Origin: Marinobacter adhaerens HP15
GTDB lineage: Bacteria > Pseudomonadota > Gammaproteobacteria > Pseudomonadales > Oleiphilaceae
DNA: 64,000 bases
Direction of reading: 5' to 3'
Assembly (NCBI RefSeq): GCF_000166295.1
Contig: NC_017506.1
Coordinates: 868,001-932,000 of the forward strand
Shown: positions 43,969 through 53,159 of the stretch, piece after piece
Layout: each line of letters begins with the position of its first letter
Position numbering within the stretch: the stretch's first letter is position 1
Notes under the pieces: model-generated
Databases searched by the model: none
What the model saw: the letters and a program-made list of their open reading frames with translations, nothing else
Told to the model about the DNA's origin: nothing
Translations under genes and position numbers: made by a program

Positions 43969-44715
43969 TTACCGGAGCCGATCCTGAACAAATCTGCTGA
44001 AACGGGAAAGCAGCGAGGACGCATCCGGTGCTGGCTTCACGCCCGCGATCAGGGCCTCCGCATCAAGCCCCTCCCGTGTCAGGTCGGGCGCCTGGACCTT
44101 CAGGTAAGCGCTCATAATGGCGTCCGTGAACTCCGGATGGAACTGCACGCCCCAGGCGCAGGGACCAATTCTGAAAGCCTGATGAGGCTCGAACTGGTTG
44201 CGTCCCAGCAACACCGCTCCTTCAGGCAGGCGCAGCACGGACTGCCGGTGTGTCAGCTGGGCCGGAAATTTTTCCGGTAGCTCCCGGAACAGGATATCGG
44301 AAGCTGCCTCGGGAAGGAGTTCAACCTCGTGGGTGCCGGTTTCCCGGCCATTCGGATGGTAACCAGCTTCCCCGCCCAGCGCGTGGGCCAGTAACTGGTG
44401 GCCATAGCAGACACCAAGCACCGGCACTTCGCTTCTGACGGCTTTTACCAGCCAACGCCCCGCGTTCTCGCTCCACTCGGCCCGGTCGCTCACCATGGCA
44501 GGGGAGCCCGTCACCACGATGCCGTCCCAGTCTTCAGGATTCCCCGGCAGTTCACCGGCCTCGGCATTGGCAACGGTGATATCCAGCTCGTCTGACAACC
44601 CGCGCAGGAACCACTCGTCAAAATCGCCAAACCTTGCCCGAATGTCCGGGTAGGTGGTGCCTGTTTTAAGGACCACCACGCGCGCCTTGCGGTTTGTGGG
44701 AGCGTTCTGTTGCAT
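43969..44715 (-). CDS. class I glutamine amidotransferase
   Basis: A 248-residue stand-alone GATase1 domain. The nucleophile is in G-V-C-Y-G-H-Q-L-L (Cys103), and the His/Glu pair is in F-H-P-E-F (about 193-195). It resembles the GMP-synthase-like amidotransferase subfamily, in which some members hydrolyse gamma-glutamyl compounds. There is no partner synthase adjacent. Confidence 0.9.
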   Translation of the reverse strand: MQQNAPTNRKARVVVLKTGTTYPDIRARFGDFDEWFLRGLSDELDITVANAEAGELPGNPEDWDGIVVTGSPAMVSDRAEWSENAGRWLVKAVRSEVPVLGVCYGHQLLAHALGGEAGYHPNGRETGTHEVELLPEAASDILFRELPEKFPAQLTHRQSVLRLPEGAVLLGRNQFEPHQAFRIGPCAWGVQFHPEFTDAIMSAYLKVQAPDLTREGLDAEALIAGVKPAPDASSLLSRFSRFVQDRLR

Positions 44716-44752
44716 GGTGCTATCTTCCTGCGCGGCCGGCGGCCCGGGTTGT

Positions 44753-45478
44753 TTACTGCTCTGGCAGTTCGGCGTTGTGGAACACGTTCTGCACGTCGTC
44801 CAGTTCGTTCAGCATGTCGAGGAATTTCTCGAACATGGGGATGTCGTCGCCTTCCACCATTGTGGTGGTTTTGGGCAGAAACTGGATTTCATCCACTTCA
44901 AAATCGATGTCTTCGATTGCGTCCACGAGTGCCTGGCGAGCCTTGGCGTATTCGGTGTTCGGTGTGAACACGGTAATCAGGCCATCTTCGTTCTCGATGT
45001 CGGTTACATCGACATCCGCTTCCATCAGCGCCTCGAGTACGGCCTCTTCATCCTCGCCCTTGAACGCAAAAATAGCGCTGTGGTCGAACATGTGAGACAC
45101 GGCTCCGGGCGTGCCGATCTTGCACTTGGTCTTGGTGAAGGCCAGGCGCACGTCGCCAAAGGTGCGGTTCGGGTTATCGGTCAGGCAGTCCACGATCACC
45201 ATGCAGTTGCCCGGTCCGTAGCCTTCGTAGCGAGCTGCAGCATAGTCTTCGCCGGCGCCACCCTTGGCCTTGTCGATGGCCTTTTCGATGACGTGCGAAG
45301 GCACCTGGTCTTTCTTGGCCCGCTCGATCAGTCCGCGCAGGGACAGGTTGGCCTGGGGATCGGGGCTTCCGGACTTGGCGCTCATGTAAATCTCGCGGCC
45401 ATACTTGCTGTAGACCTTGGTTTTTGCCGCAGCCGTCTTGGCCATGGATTCTTTGCGGTTCTGGTAGGCTCTGCCCAT
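44753..45478 (-). CDS. YebC/PmpR family protein, YeeN-like
   Basis: A 241-residue TACO1/YebC-family protein. The signature A-I-D-K-A-K-G-G and the G-R-Y-E-G-Y-G-P-like segment (A-R-Y-E-G-Y-G-P-G) are present. The pattern K-Y-G-R-E-I-Y and S-G-S-P-D-P-Q-A-N follows E. coli YeeN more closely than YebC. Family members act in translation of polyproline stretches or were described as transcriptional regulators. Start at 45478 chosen for the conserved M-G-R opening. Confidence 0.88.
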   Translation of the reverse strand: MGRAYQNRKESMAKTAAAKTKVYSKYGREIYMSAKSGSPDPQANLSLRGLIERAKKDQVPSHVIEKAIDKAKGGAGEDYAAARYEGYGPGNCMVIVDCLTDNPNRTFGDVRLAFTKTKCKIGTPGAVSHMFDHSAIFAFKGEDEEAVLEALMEADVDVTDIENEDGLITVFTPNTEYAKARQALVDAIEDIDFEVDEIQFLPKTTTMVEGDDIPMFEKFLDMLNELDDVQNVFHNAELPEQ

Positions 45479-45682
45479 CTGCGCTGCCTCTTGGTTCTCT
45501 GGAAAAGGCCGGATTTTACTCAACATTGCCGGTTTGGGACAGGCTTATTTGGCCCCTGTTCCGGGATGGTTTTCACGATCCGCCAATACCAAGGTGCCAG
45601 CAGGACAGCACTTTTGATGCACAGACCTATCGGCAAGCCACTGCTAGCGTGAGAGGACAACTGGCAGGCGTCGGGGAACAGA

Positions 45683-46300
45683 ATGCAAAGACAAAGCGCA
45701 ACGCAGACAATGGTTCGGATGCTGTTTCTGTGCCTGGTCTTTTCATGCTCGTTGGCGAGTGCCGGGGGTAACGAGAACGGCGATCAGGACCAGGTGGCAC
45801 GGGACATGATCCGGGTTCTCAACGCTTATGTCGTCTACAAGATGGGGCAATATGAATCGGCCTTCGAGCAGTATCTGGAGCTGGCAGAGGAGGGCAGCCG
45901 CCAGGGCATGCTGAATGTGGCCAACATGTATGCCCAGGGGCAGGGCGTTGAACAAAACCAGGAGAAAGCCTTCCAGTGGTACCTGCGGGCAGCCGACAGC
46001 GGTGATTCCATCAGTATGGTCGAAGTGGCCATGGCCTATGAAGAGGGCAAGGGAACGGTCCTGGATAAAAACGAGGCACTCCGTTGGTATCGGCGAGCTG
46101 CGGGAGCGGGAAACAGTGATGCCCGCTGGCGGCTGGGGAAGAACTTGTATGAACAGGGGAGGATCGCTGAGGGGCTATGTTTGATCAGGATGTCTGCAAC
46201 GAGCGGTCAACCCAGTGCGCAACAGTTTCTTGCCGGCCTTGCCGACAGCTTACCAGCGGCGCCAGGACGGCGTGAGTCGGATACCTGTCTGGAGAAATGA
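45683..46300 (+). CDS. secreted Sel1-repeat protein
   Basis: A 205-residue protein with an N-terminal signal peptide (cleavage near S-A-G, residue 28) and three or so Sel1-like repeats (Y-A-Q-G-Q-G-V-E-Q-N-Q-E-K-A-F-Q-W-Y and similar at residues 60-165). Such alpha-solenoids mediate protein-protein contacts in the periplasm. No partner is evident. Confidence 0.85.
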   Translation: MQRQSATQTMVRMLFLCLVFSCSLASAGGNENGDQDQVARDMIRVLNAYVVYKMGQYESAFEQYLELAEEGSRQGMLNVANMYAQGQGVEQNQEKAFQWYLRAADSGDSISMVEVAMAYEEGKGTVLDKNEALRWYRRAAGAGNSDARWRLGKNLYEQGRIAEGLCLIRMSATSGQPSAQQFLAGLADSLPAAPGRRESDTCLEK

Positions 46301-46473
46301 ACAGAGGATGAATTTGTGTTCATGAAGGTCCGGAATTGATTTTGGTCAGATTTCTGACGGCATCTCCGGGAGTATTCTCAAACTATGGAGCTTCCGCCGT
46401 AGGGCGGATACCCCAGGTTTGATCAGCAGTTCCCGAAGCCGGGGATTTCCGGGCTGATAGTGGAGGTGCACTC

Positions 46474-46926
46474 ATGAAATTGACAACTTTGTACTCAGCA
46501 TCTTTGGCAGTGTGCCTGATGCTACCTCTGTCCTCTTCCTTTGCGCAGGATCAGGACCGGGACATGGACCAGACGAGGGATCGCCTGCAGACCCAAACGC
46601 AGGACCAGGAAATGGATCGTGACGGTTACCCCATCTCCGGCTACGGCATGATGTCAGAGCAGGAAAGGGCGCAGTTCCGGGAGCAAATGCGCTCAATGAC
46701 GCCCGAGCAGCGGCAGGCATTCCGCCAGGAGCATCATCAGAGGATGGTCGAGCGTGCGCGCGCCCGTGGTGTTGATGTGGAAAATCTGCCACCGACGGCT
46801 GCTGGCCAGAAAAAGGGCCAGGGCAAGGGCATGATGAATGACGGCGAGAAAGGCATGATGAATGGCGGCGGAATGAACAAGTCGCAGGAATGGAAAAAGA
46901 ACGGCGGAGGAGGCGGCAAGCAGTAG
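46474..46926 (+). CDS. secreted Gln/Asp/Met-rich hypothetical protein
   Basis: A 150-residue protein with a clear signal peptide (cleavage after S-F-A near residue 24). The mature part is low-complexity: Asp/Gln/Arg-rich at first, then M-T-P-E-Q-R-Q-A-F-R-Q-E-H-H-Q-R-M, faintly like Spy/CpxP-type LTxxQ helices, then a Gly/Lys/Met-rich tail. No family assigned. It is closed by a strong terminator at 46976-47006. Confidence 0.7.
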   Translation: MKLTTLYSASLAVCLMLPLSSSFAQDQDRDMDQTRDRLQTQTQDQEMDRDGYPISGYGMMSEQERAQFREQMRSMTPEQRQAFRQEHHQRMVERARARGVDVENLPPTAAGQKKGQGKGMMNDGEKGMMNGGGMNKSQEWKKNGGGGGKQ

Positions 46927-46975
46927 TTCCAGAAAATCGGATACTGGTAACTGCCTGACTGAAGGCATCGTTCTT

Positions 46976-47006
46976 AAAGTGGCAGCCTTATGGCTGCCAC
47001 TTTTAT
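46976..47006. terminator. rho-independent terminator (bidirectional)
   Basis: AAGTGGCAGCC (46977-46987) pairs perfectly with GGCTGCCACTT (46992-47002) across a TTAT loop, with TTTTATT following on the plus strand. It separates the convergent Gln-rich protein gene and the MBL-fold gene. Confidence 0.92.
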
Positions 47007-47012
47007 TCCTAG

Positions 47013-47813
47013 CTACACGTAATCGACCGGGCGCCGGTAGTTTTCCTGGGTCATCAGGTCGATGCCACACTCCATATCGCTGACCCAGTTCAGGAAGCGA
47101 TCAACCATCACCGGTCCTTCGAAGCGTTTGCCGTGCTGGGGCACAATCATCGAAACATCCATGTCGCGGACCATATTCGCCCAGAGTTGGCAAACCTTCC
47201 GGGAGGCAATGTAGCGCCGATGGAAGCCGATCATGCTCGGTATGTGCTTGTCGAAGTCCTTTACTGGCAGGTGATCGTCCTCGCCACCCATGGAGGCGCC
47301 CAGGTCGCCCGAGAACAGAATCTTCGAGACCGGATCATAGAACTGCAGGTTGCCGACCGAATGCATGAAGTGGGCTGGCAGACATTGCAGATAGGATTCC
47401 CCGAATTTCACATTGGCGCCGGCATCCGGAACGCTAACGATGCGGTCGTAGACGCTGCCGCTGAGCTGGTTGGTCACGTAGCTGGAAACCAGGTGCGGAA
47501 GGAACCGGGCCCAGAGTTTCGAAGTTACGATCTTCGCGCGGGTGTGAACGATCCAGCGGTCGATGGCGCCGATGATGTCCGGGTCCTGGTGAGAGGCGAA
47601 CACGTAATCCATGTCGCGGATGTTCATGTAGCGCGATGCTGCTACCGACAGCGGGGTGTAGGTGAGGTCACCACCCGGGTCGATCAGTGCTTCATGTTTA
47701 CCGTCGACAATCAGGAACTGGTTGGACTGGACGCCCTCTCCGGTTACCAGGGAATCGAACATCAGGCATTTGTGGTGTCCGTTATCGAACAGGACAATGG
47801 GTTCGGCTGCCAT
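47013..47813 (-). CDS. MBL-fold protein with oxygen-binding di-iron domain
   Basis: A 266-residue metallo-beta-lactamase-fold protein. The metal motif is H75-Q-D77-P-D79 rather than H-x-H-x-D-H, the arrangement of di-iron flavodiiron (ODP) proteins that bind oxygen or NO. Other ligands fit H150, D169 (F-S-G-D-L) and H226 (P-Q-H-G-K-R-F). No flavodoxin domain follows, so it is a stand-alone ODP; such proteins may sense oxygen. The start at 47813 follows GGGAGA. Confidence 0.85.
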   Translation of the reverse strand: MAAEPIVLFDNGHHKCLMFDSLVTGEGVQSNQFLIVDGKHEALIDPGGDLTYTPLSVAASRYMNIRDMDYVFASHQDPDIIGAIDRWIVHTRAKIVTSKLWARFLPHLVSSYVTNQLSGSVYDRIVSVPDAGANVKFGESYLQCLPAHFMHSVGNLQFYDPVSKILFSGDLGASMGGEDDHLPVKDFDKHIPSMIGFHRRYIASRKVCQLWANMVRDMDVSMIVPQHGKRFEGPVMVDRFLNWVSDMECGIDLMTQENYRRPVDYV

Positions 47814-47960
47814 TTCGGTCTCCCGCAAAATACAGTTTGATCCGGCCGGAATGGCCGGATATTGCAAGCTGCGCGGAGATTACAAAATTGACAAAAGCCA
47901 ACTCTTGCCTCAGGTCAATTCTCTGATATTCCTCAAGTAACGATTTGTTGTTGCCGTCTC

Positions 47961-48389
47961 TCAGGCCAGCTGTGGTACCCGTTTGATCCCGCGGCGAATA
48001 CCCTGTTCAAGGGCGCTGCTGACGACCTTCCCGGTGAACGGTACGATGTCTTCGAAGGTGATGGTGTAGTTCACCCGGGTGTGACCTTCCGGTGTGTCCT
48101 CGAAACGGATTCTTCCCAGATGGTTGCGGATCGGGCTCATGCTGGTGATGGTGTATTCGATCAGTGAATCCGGCTCGAAGCTGGTCACCGTTTCTTCCAG
48201 ACCGACCGGCCCGATGCCGATTTTGCGAACGGAGCCGATGCCGTTGGGATCAGCCTGATCGCTGTCCTTGATTCGTTTGACCGGTGCTCCCAGCAGTTTT
48301 CCGAAACGGTAATGGTCGGCGAACAGGGCGAAAACCCGTCGTCGGGGTACGTCAAAGGTTTCATCAATTTCAATGGTGTACATGGCCAT
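47961..48389 (-). CDS. SRPBCC/START-like protein
   Basis: A 142-residue protein. The pattern I-D-E-T-F-D-V-P-R-R-R-V-F-A-L-F-A-D-H and P-N-G-I-G-S-V-R-K fits the SRPBCC (polyketide cyclase/START-like) ligand-binding fold. No catalytic residues are recognised. The exact start (48389 or 48383) is uncertain. Confidence 0.78.
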   Translation of the reverse strand: MAMYTIEIDETFDVPRRRVFALFADHYRFGKLLGAPVKRIKDSDQADPNGIGSVRKIGIGPVGLEETVTSFEPDSLIEYTITSMSPIRNHLGRIRFEDTPEGHTRVNYTITFEDIVPFTGKVVSSALEQGIRRGIKRVPQLA

Positions 48390-48492
48390 GGGCTCACTCT
48401 TTTTGTCATTCGATGCCCCCAGCCTAACCCCTTGGCTCCTACAACAAAAGTCGTAGAAGGCGGCAGGTTTCAATCTGGCCCGGGTTGACCGT

Positions 48493-49368
48493 TCAGTGTC
48501 GGGCGGTATGCCGGTAGTCCCGGGGTGACTGACCCATTACCTTTTTGAAAAGCCGCGAAAAATAGTAAGCATCGTCATAGCCCAGGCGTCGGCTTATGTC
48601 TGCGAAGCTCAGGCTGCTGGTGTCCAGCATCTGGCAGGCGCGTTCCACCTTCAGGTGCAGGAAGTGCTGGATCGGGGAGGTGCCGGTCTGTTCCCGATAG
48701 CGGGTGGCAAAATGAGCCGGAGAGAGGCCGGCGAGATCGGCCAGTTGCTCCAGGCTGATACGCTCATCCAGATGCTCCCGCATATAATTGTGAATGGTTT
48801 CCAGTTCGGCCTGCCGCTCGTGCCCGGTTTCGTCGGCGTTGATCGGAACCGCAGCCAACAGTTGCCGAAGCCGGTTGGCCGCGTGGATCAGGCCGCGGGC
48901 CCGGAAACCGGTCTGTCGCACCGATAGCAGGCCATTGAAGTCAACCAGAAGCCGGGGTTGCCGGCCCAAATGACGAATCCGGGTCGGGCCGTCGAACCCC
49001 ATGTAGTGTTGAAAATCCGCTGCCAGTGGTCCGGTGTAGTGCACCCAGTGAATGGTCCAGGGGTTGTCCGGATCGGCGGTATACCGATGGTTGGCACCGG
49101 CCGGCAGAAGCAGCAGATCGCCAGCCTCCACCGTGTAGGGCTCCCCGCCTACGTTCAGGAACGCACGGCCTTCCGTGCAGTAGATCAAAAGATTGTCGTG
49201 ATGGTGTTCCCGATGCATGTGATGGCCGACGGCGCGCCGGTAGTGGCCGAACGCCAGCGGATAGAGATCCCGGGTAAGTGGATGGCTCGCGAGCAGTCGA
49301 ATGATCGGCTCAGGCACCACGTAGCGAATGCTGTCTTTGGGCACCGGCCACTGTGAGGTTTGGGTCAT
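48493..49368 (-). CDS. mmsR: AraC family regulator, MmsR-like
   Basis: A 291-residue regulator with an N-terminal cupin-like domain and C-terminal AraC double helix-turn-helix (residues about 190-288: L-E-Q-L-A-D-L-A-G-L-S-P-A-H-F and D-I-S-R-R-L-G-Y-D-D-A-Y-Y-F-S-R-L-F). It is divergent from mmsA, the same arrangement as mmsR in Pseudomonas aeruginosa, where it activates mmsAB on valine or its intermediates. The symbol rests on this context. A start at 49410 would add 14 residues. Confidence 0.83.
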   Translation of the reverse strand: MTQTSQWPVPKDSIRYVVPEPIIRLLASHPLTRDLYPLAFGHYRRAVGHHMHREHHHDNLLIYCTEGRAFLNVGGEPYTVEAGDLLLLPAGANHRYTADPDNPWTIHWVHYTGPLAADFQHYMGFDGPTRIRHLGRQPRLLVDFNGLLSVRQTGFRARGLIHAANRLRQLLAAVPINADETGHERQAELETIHNYMREHLDERISLEQLADLAGLSPAHFATRYREQTGTSPIQHFLHLKVERACQMLDTSSLSFADISRRLGYDDAYYFSRLFKKVMGQSPRDYRHTARH

Positions 49369-49424
49369 TTCTGGTCTTGTTTGTTTGAGCTTTATCGAAA
49401 GATAGTCCATTACGGGCGAAATTT

Positions 49425-49447
49425 AGTCAATCACCCATTGGTCAATC
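49425..49447. promoter_or_regulatory. direct repeat GTCAATC in the mmsR-mmsA intergenic region
   Basis: GTCAATC occurs at 49425-49431 and 49441-49447, 16 bases apart, about 85 bases before the mmsA start. AraC-family activators often bind direct repeats upstream of the -35 region. This is an inferred MmsR site; no footprint-like consensus is known to me. Confidence 0.35.
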
Positions 49448-49530
49448 CCGTGCTAGCCTTTGGGTAAACGTGGCAAGGAACCCTCAGGTTCCGGCCGGCT
49501 TCCCGCACAACAACAAACAGGGACATCAAC

Positions 49531-51024
49531 ATGAAAAATGTACCGTTGTATATTGCAGGTGAATTCATCCAGAGCCAGACCAAGGACTGGATTGAAGTTA
49601 CCAACCCCGCCACCAACGAAGTGATCGCCAAGGCTCCGAACACGACTCATGCGGAAATGGAGCAGGCCATCAAGTATGCCGGTGAAGTATTCAAGACCTG
49701 GAAGGAAGTGCCGGTTTCCGAGCGCGCCCGGGTTATGCTCCGCTATCAGGCACTTCTGAAAAAACATCATGACGAGATTGCTGAAATCCTTTCGCAGGAA
49801 ACCGGCAAAACGTTTGAAGACGCCAAAGGGGACGTCTGGCGCGGTATTGAAGTAGTTGAGCACGCTGGAAACGTCGCTTCTCTGATGATGGGCGAGACGG
49901 TTGAGAACGTTGCCCGTGAAGTGGATACCCACTCCTGGATCCAGCCGCTGGGTGTGTGCGCCGGTATCACGCCGTTCAACTTCCCGGCCATGATTCCGCT
50001 GTGGATGTTCCCAATGGCGATTGCCTGCGGTAACACCTTTATCCTCAAGCCTTCCGAGCAGGATCCGTTGACCCCCATGCGCCTTGCCGAGCTGTTTGAA
50101 GAAGCCGGTGCGCCCAAGGGCGTTCTGCAGGTGGTTCACGGTGGCAAGGAGCAGGTTGACGTGCTGCTGACTGATCCCGCCATCAAGGCCGTTTCTTTCG
50201 TAGGTTCTGTGCCTGTTGGCCGTTACATCTACGAGACCGGCACCCGCAACATGAAACGTGTACAGAGTTTCGCCGGTGCCAAGAACCACATGGTGATCCT
50301 GCCGGACGCTGACAAACAGCAAGTGATCAATGCCCTGGTTGGCGCCTCGGTTGGTGCTGCCGGCCAGCGCTGCATGGCAATTTCGGTCGCGGTCTTTGTG
50401 GGCGAAGCCCAGCAGTGGATTCCGGAGCTGAAAGAAGCCATGGCGAAAGTTCGTCCAGGCGCGTGGAACGATTCCGGTGCCAGCTATGGCCCGATCATCT
50501 CCGCGAAAGCGAAAGACCGTATCGAGTCCCTGATCGCGACCGGTGAAGCGCAGGGCGCTAACCTTCTGCTGGATGGTCGCGGCTGCACCGTAGACGGACT
50601 GCCCGATGGCAACTGGGTTGGCCCGACTCTGTTCTCCGGTGTTACCACCGAGATGGATATCTACAACGAGGAAATCTTCGGTCCCGTGCTCTCCTGCATG
50701 GAAACCGACACCCTCGGTGATGCCATCGAGCTGGTAAATAACAGCCCGTACGGCAACGGCGTCTCCATCTTTACCAGTTCCGGTGGTGCCGCGCGTCGCT
50801 TCCAGCATGAGATCGACGTAGGCCAGGTGGGCGTGAACATCCCCATTCCTGTGCCCCTGCCGTTCTTCTCGTTCACCGGCTGGAAGGGTTCCTTCTACGG
50901 TGACCAGCATGCCTACGGCAAGCAGGCGGTTCGCTTCTACACCGAAACCAAAACGGTTACCTCCCGCTGGTTCTCCAGTGAAGCGACCAGCTCGGAAGCC
51001 AACTTCTCTATCCAGTTGCGTTAA
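49531..51024 (+). CDS. mmsA: CoA-acylating methylmalonate-semialdehyde dehydrogenase
   Basis: A 497-residue aldehyde dehydrogenase that converts methylmalonate semialdehyde to propionyl-CoA with NAD+ and CoA. The catalytic Cys is in A-G-Q-R-C-M-A-I-S (about residue 281). The family-typical [11 protein letters not shown] and K-P-S-E-Q-D-P segments are present. It is first in the valine operon and is followed by a strong hairpin at 51047-51077 that could reduce read-through. Confidence 0.95.
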   Translation: MKNVPLYIAGEFIQSQTKDWIEVTNPATNEVIAKAPNTTHAEMEQAIKYAGEVFKTWKEVPVSERARVMLRYQALLKKHHDEIAEILSQETGKTFEDAKGDVWRGIEVVEHAGNVASLMMGETVENVAREVDTHSWIQPLGVCAGITPFNFPAMIPLWMFPMAIACGNTFILKPSEQDPLTPMRLAELFEEAGAPKGVLQVVHGGKEQVDVLLTDPAIKAVSFVGSVPVGRYIYETGTRNMKRVQSFAGAKNHMVILPDADKQQVINALVGASVGAAGQRCMAISVAVFVGEAQQWIPELKEAMAKVRPGAWNDSGASYGPIISAKAKDRIESLIATGEAQGANLLLDGRGCTVDGLPDGNWVGPTLFSGVTTEMDIYNEEIFGPVLSCMETDTLGDAIELVNNSPYGNGVSIFTSSGGAARRFQHEIDVGQVGVNIPIPVPLPFFSFTGWKGSFYGDQHAYGKQAVRFYTETKTVTSRWFSSEATSSEANFSIQLR

Positions 51025-51046
51025 TTGCGTTGAAGGTGGGGTATTT

Positions 51047-51077
51047 GGGCCGGAACCTGTTTCCGGCCCCTTGTTTT
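51047..51077 (+). terminator. terminator-like hairpin after mmsA
   Basis: GGGCCGGAA (51047-51055) pairs perfectly with TTCCGGCCC (51061-51069) across a five-base loop, followed by C-TTGTTTT. It lies between mmsA and the acyl-CoA dehydrogenase gene in the same orientation, so it may lower downstream expression rather than end the operon. Confidence 0.75.
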
Positions 51078-51117
51078 CCCCGCCCAATGCCAAGCCCTCT
51101 CTATCTGGAGCGTAACG

Positions 51118-52284
51118 ATGGACTTTAACCTCACCGAAGATCAGCTGGCGTTTCGCGAGGCCGCGCGGGCGTTCGCGGAAAAATCCATGGCGCCCCACGC
51201 TGCGAAGTGGGACAACGAGCATATTTTCCCGGTTGATATGATGAAGGAAGCCGGCGAAATGGGCTTCATGGGTATGTACACCCCCGAAGCGCTTGGCGGT
51301 ATGGGGCTGTCCCGGCTGGACACCTCGGTTATCGTGGAAGAGCTCGCTGCTGCGTGCCCTTCAACCGCCGCGTTTATCACCATCCACAACATGGCTACCT
51401 GGATGGTCGCCAGCTTTGCGTCGGATGATCTCAAGCAGGAAATCGTGCCTAAACTCGCCAGCGGCGAATGGCTCGCCTCCTACTGCCTGACCGAGCCGGG
51501 TGCCGGCTCAGACGCGGCCAGTCTTCGCACCAAGGCCGTGCGCGATGGCGACAGCTACGTAATCAACGGCAGTAAAGTATTCATTTCCGGCGCTGGGGCC
51601 ACCGATATTCTGGTCTTGATGGCCCGAACCGGAGCGCCGGATTCCGGCTATAAAGGCATTTCCACCTTCGTGATTCCCGCAGATGCCGACGGCATTTCCT
51701 ACGGCAAGAACGAAGAAAAAATGGGCTGGCACAGTCAGCCTACCCGGATGATCAGCCTGGAGAATGTCCGCATTCCGGCCAGCAACCGAGTTGGTGACGA
51801 GGGCGACGGGTTTGCCATCGCCATGAAGGGGCTCGATGGCGGGCGTCTGAATATCGCCACCTGTTCCCTTGGTGGTGCCCAAGCGGCTCTTCTCCGTGCC
51901 CGTAACTACATGCACGAGCGGGAACAGTTCGGTAAGCCGCTGGCGGCTTTCCAGGCTCTGCAGTTCAAGCTGGCCGACATGGCCACCAACCTGGTTGCCG
52001 CGAGGCAGATGGTTCGTCTGGGCGCGTTCAAGCTTGATAACGCCGATCCGGAAGCGACACTGCATTGTGCCATGGCCAAACGGTTCGCCACCGATGCCTG
52101 TTTCGAAGTGGTCAACGAGGCCCTGCAGCTTCACGGCGGTTATGGCTACATTCGTGAATACCCGCTTGAGCGCTATCTGCGTGACCTGCGTGTGCACCAG
52201 ATCCTGGAAGGCACCAACGAAATCATGCGTCTGATTGTTGCCCGTCGCCTGCTCGATGACGGCGTGGCTGAGGCAATTCAATAA
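51118..52284 (+). CDS. acyl-CoA dehydrogenase, probable isobutyryl-CoA dehydrogenase
   Basis: A 388-residue flavoprotein of the acyl-CoA dehydrogenase family. Signatures Y-C-L-T-E-P-G-A-G-S-D and Q-L-H-G-G-Y-G-Y-I-R-E-Y-P-L-E-R-Y are present, and a catalytic Glu is expected in the L-E-G-T-N-E-I-M segment near residue 365. Its position between mmsA and the hydratase gene makes isobutyryl-CoA to methacrylyl-CoA the likely reaction. Confidence 0.9.
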   Translation: MDFNLTEDQLAFREAARAFAEKSMAPHAAKWDNEHIFPVDMMKEAGEMGFMGMYTPEALGGMGLSRLDTSVIVEELAAACPSTAAFITIHNMATWMVASFASDDLKQEIVPKLASGEWLASYCLTEPGAGSDAASLRTKAVRDGDSYVINGSKVFISGAGATDILVLMARTGAPDSGYKGISTFVIPADADGISYGKNEEKMGWHSQPTRMISLENVRIPASNRVGDEGDGFAIAMKGLDGGRLNIATCSLGGAQAALLRARNYMHEREQFGKPLAAFQALQFKLADMATNLVAARQMVRLGAFKLDNADPEATLHCAMAKRFATDACFEVVNEALQLHGGYGYIREYPLERYLRDLRVHQILEGTNEIMRLIVARRLLDDGVAEAIQ

Positions 52285-52289
52285 GCATA

Positions 52290-52328
52290 AAAATGGGGTC
52301 TGATGAAATCGTCATCCGACCCCATTTT
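52290..52328. repeat. REP-like hairpin between valine genes
   Basis: AAAATGGGGTC (52290-52300) pairs perfectly with GACCCCATTTT (52318-52328), and inner GATG/CATC (52302-52305, 52313-52316) extend the stem after a one-base mismatch. The 5' arm resembles the TGGGGTC-GATGAAA motif common to REP-type palindromes in proteobacteria, from memory. Flanking A and T tracts also let it serve as a bidirectional terminator or attenuator. A second copy was not noticed in the window. Confidence 0.7.
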
Positions 52329-52346
52329 CAGTATGAGGAATAGCAA

Positions 52347-53126
52347 ATGAGTGACCTGATTCAGCTCGAAAAACGCGGACATATCGCGGTACTGACCATC
52401 AACAATCCACCGGCCAACACCTGGACCAAGGATTCCCTCATTGCCCTGACGAACATCGTCAAGGAACTGAACGAAGACCGGGACATCTTTGCCCTGGTAA
52501 TGACCGGGCAGGGCGAGAAGTTCTATTCCGCCGGCGCCGATCTGAAAACCTTCGCCGATGGCGACAAGGCCCGGGCGAACGAGATGGGCCAGCTTTTTGG
52601 CGAGGCCTTCTCCACGCTGCAGCGGTTCCGCGGTGTTTCTATCGCGGCGGTGAACGGCTACGCCATGGGTGGCGGCCTGGAGTGCGCCATGGCCTGTGAC
52701 ATCCGCATTGCCGAAGAGCATGCCCAGATGGCACTGCCCGAAGCAGGCGTTGGCCTTTTGCCCTGTGCCGGCGGCACCCAGAACCTGCCCTGGCTGGTGG
52801 GTGAGGGCTGGGCCAAGCGGATGATTCTGTGCGGTGAGCGGGTAAAGGCCGATACGGCACTGCGAATTGGCCTCGTTGAGGAAGTGGTGCCGAGCGGACA
52901 GGGCCTTGATAAGGCGCTGGAGCTGGCGGAAATGGCGTGCCAGCAGAGCCCGTCGTCAACGGCTCGTTGCAAGACCCTGGTGATGAGCGCCCGCGATGGC
53001 CGCAGCCACGACGACGGCTGGCGCATGGAGCGGGAACTGTTTGTTGAGCTGTTCTCTACCGAAGACCAGAAAGAAGGCGTAAACGCGTTTCTCGAAAAGC
53101 GCAAGCCGGAATGGAAAAACCGCTGA
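52347..53126 (+). CDS. enoyl-CoA hydratase, probable methacrylyl-CoA hydratase
   Basis: A 259-residue crotonase-fold protein. Oxyanion segments S-A-G-A-D-L-K and A-M-G-G-G-L-E-C-A and the acids in A-L-P-E-A-G-V-G-L-L-P are visible. In this operon it should hydrate methacrylyl-CoA to 3-hydroxyisobutyryl-CoA. It is preceded by the hairpin at 52290-52328 and GAGGAA. Confidence 0.88.
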   Translation: MSDLIQLEKRGHIAVLTINNPPANTWTKDSLIALTNIVKELNEDRDIFALVMTGQGEKFYSAGADLKTFADGDKARANEMGQLFGEAFSTLQRFRGVSIAAVNGYAMGGGLECAMACDIRIAEEHAQMALPEAGVGLLPCAGGTQNLPWLVGEGWAKRMILCGERVKADTALRIGLVEEVVPSGQGLDKALELAEMACQQSPSSTARCKTLVMSARDGRSHDDGWRMERELFVELFSTEDQKEGVNAFLEKRKPEWKNR

Positions 53127-53159
53127 AGCCGGCTTTGAAGGCTGGCTCAAGGACCTGTT

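Noticed and set aside
49453..51222. 589-codon open frame antisense to mmsA
   Set aside because: Shadow of a highly biased gene; mmsA on the other strand has complete aldehyde dehydrogenase motifs and a ribosome site.
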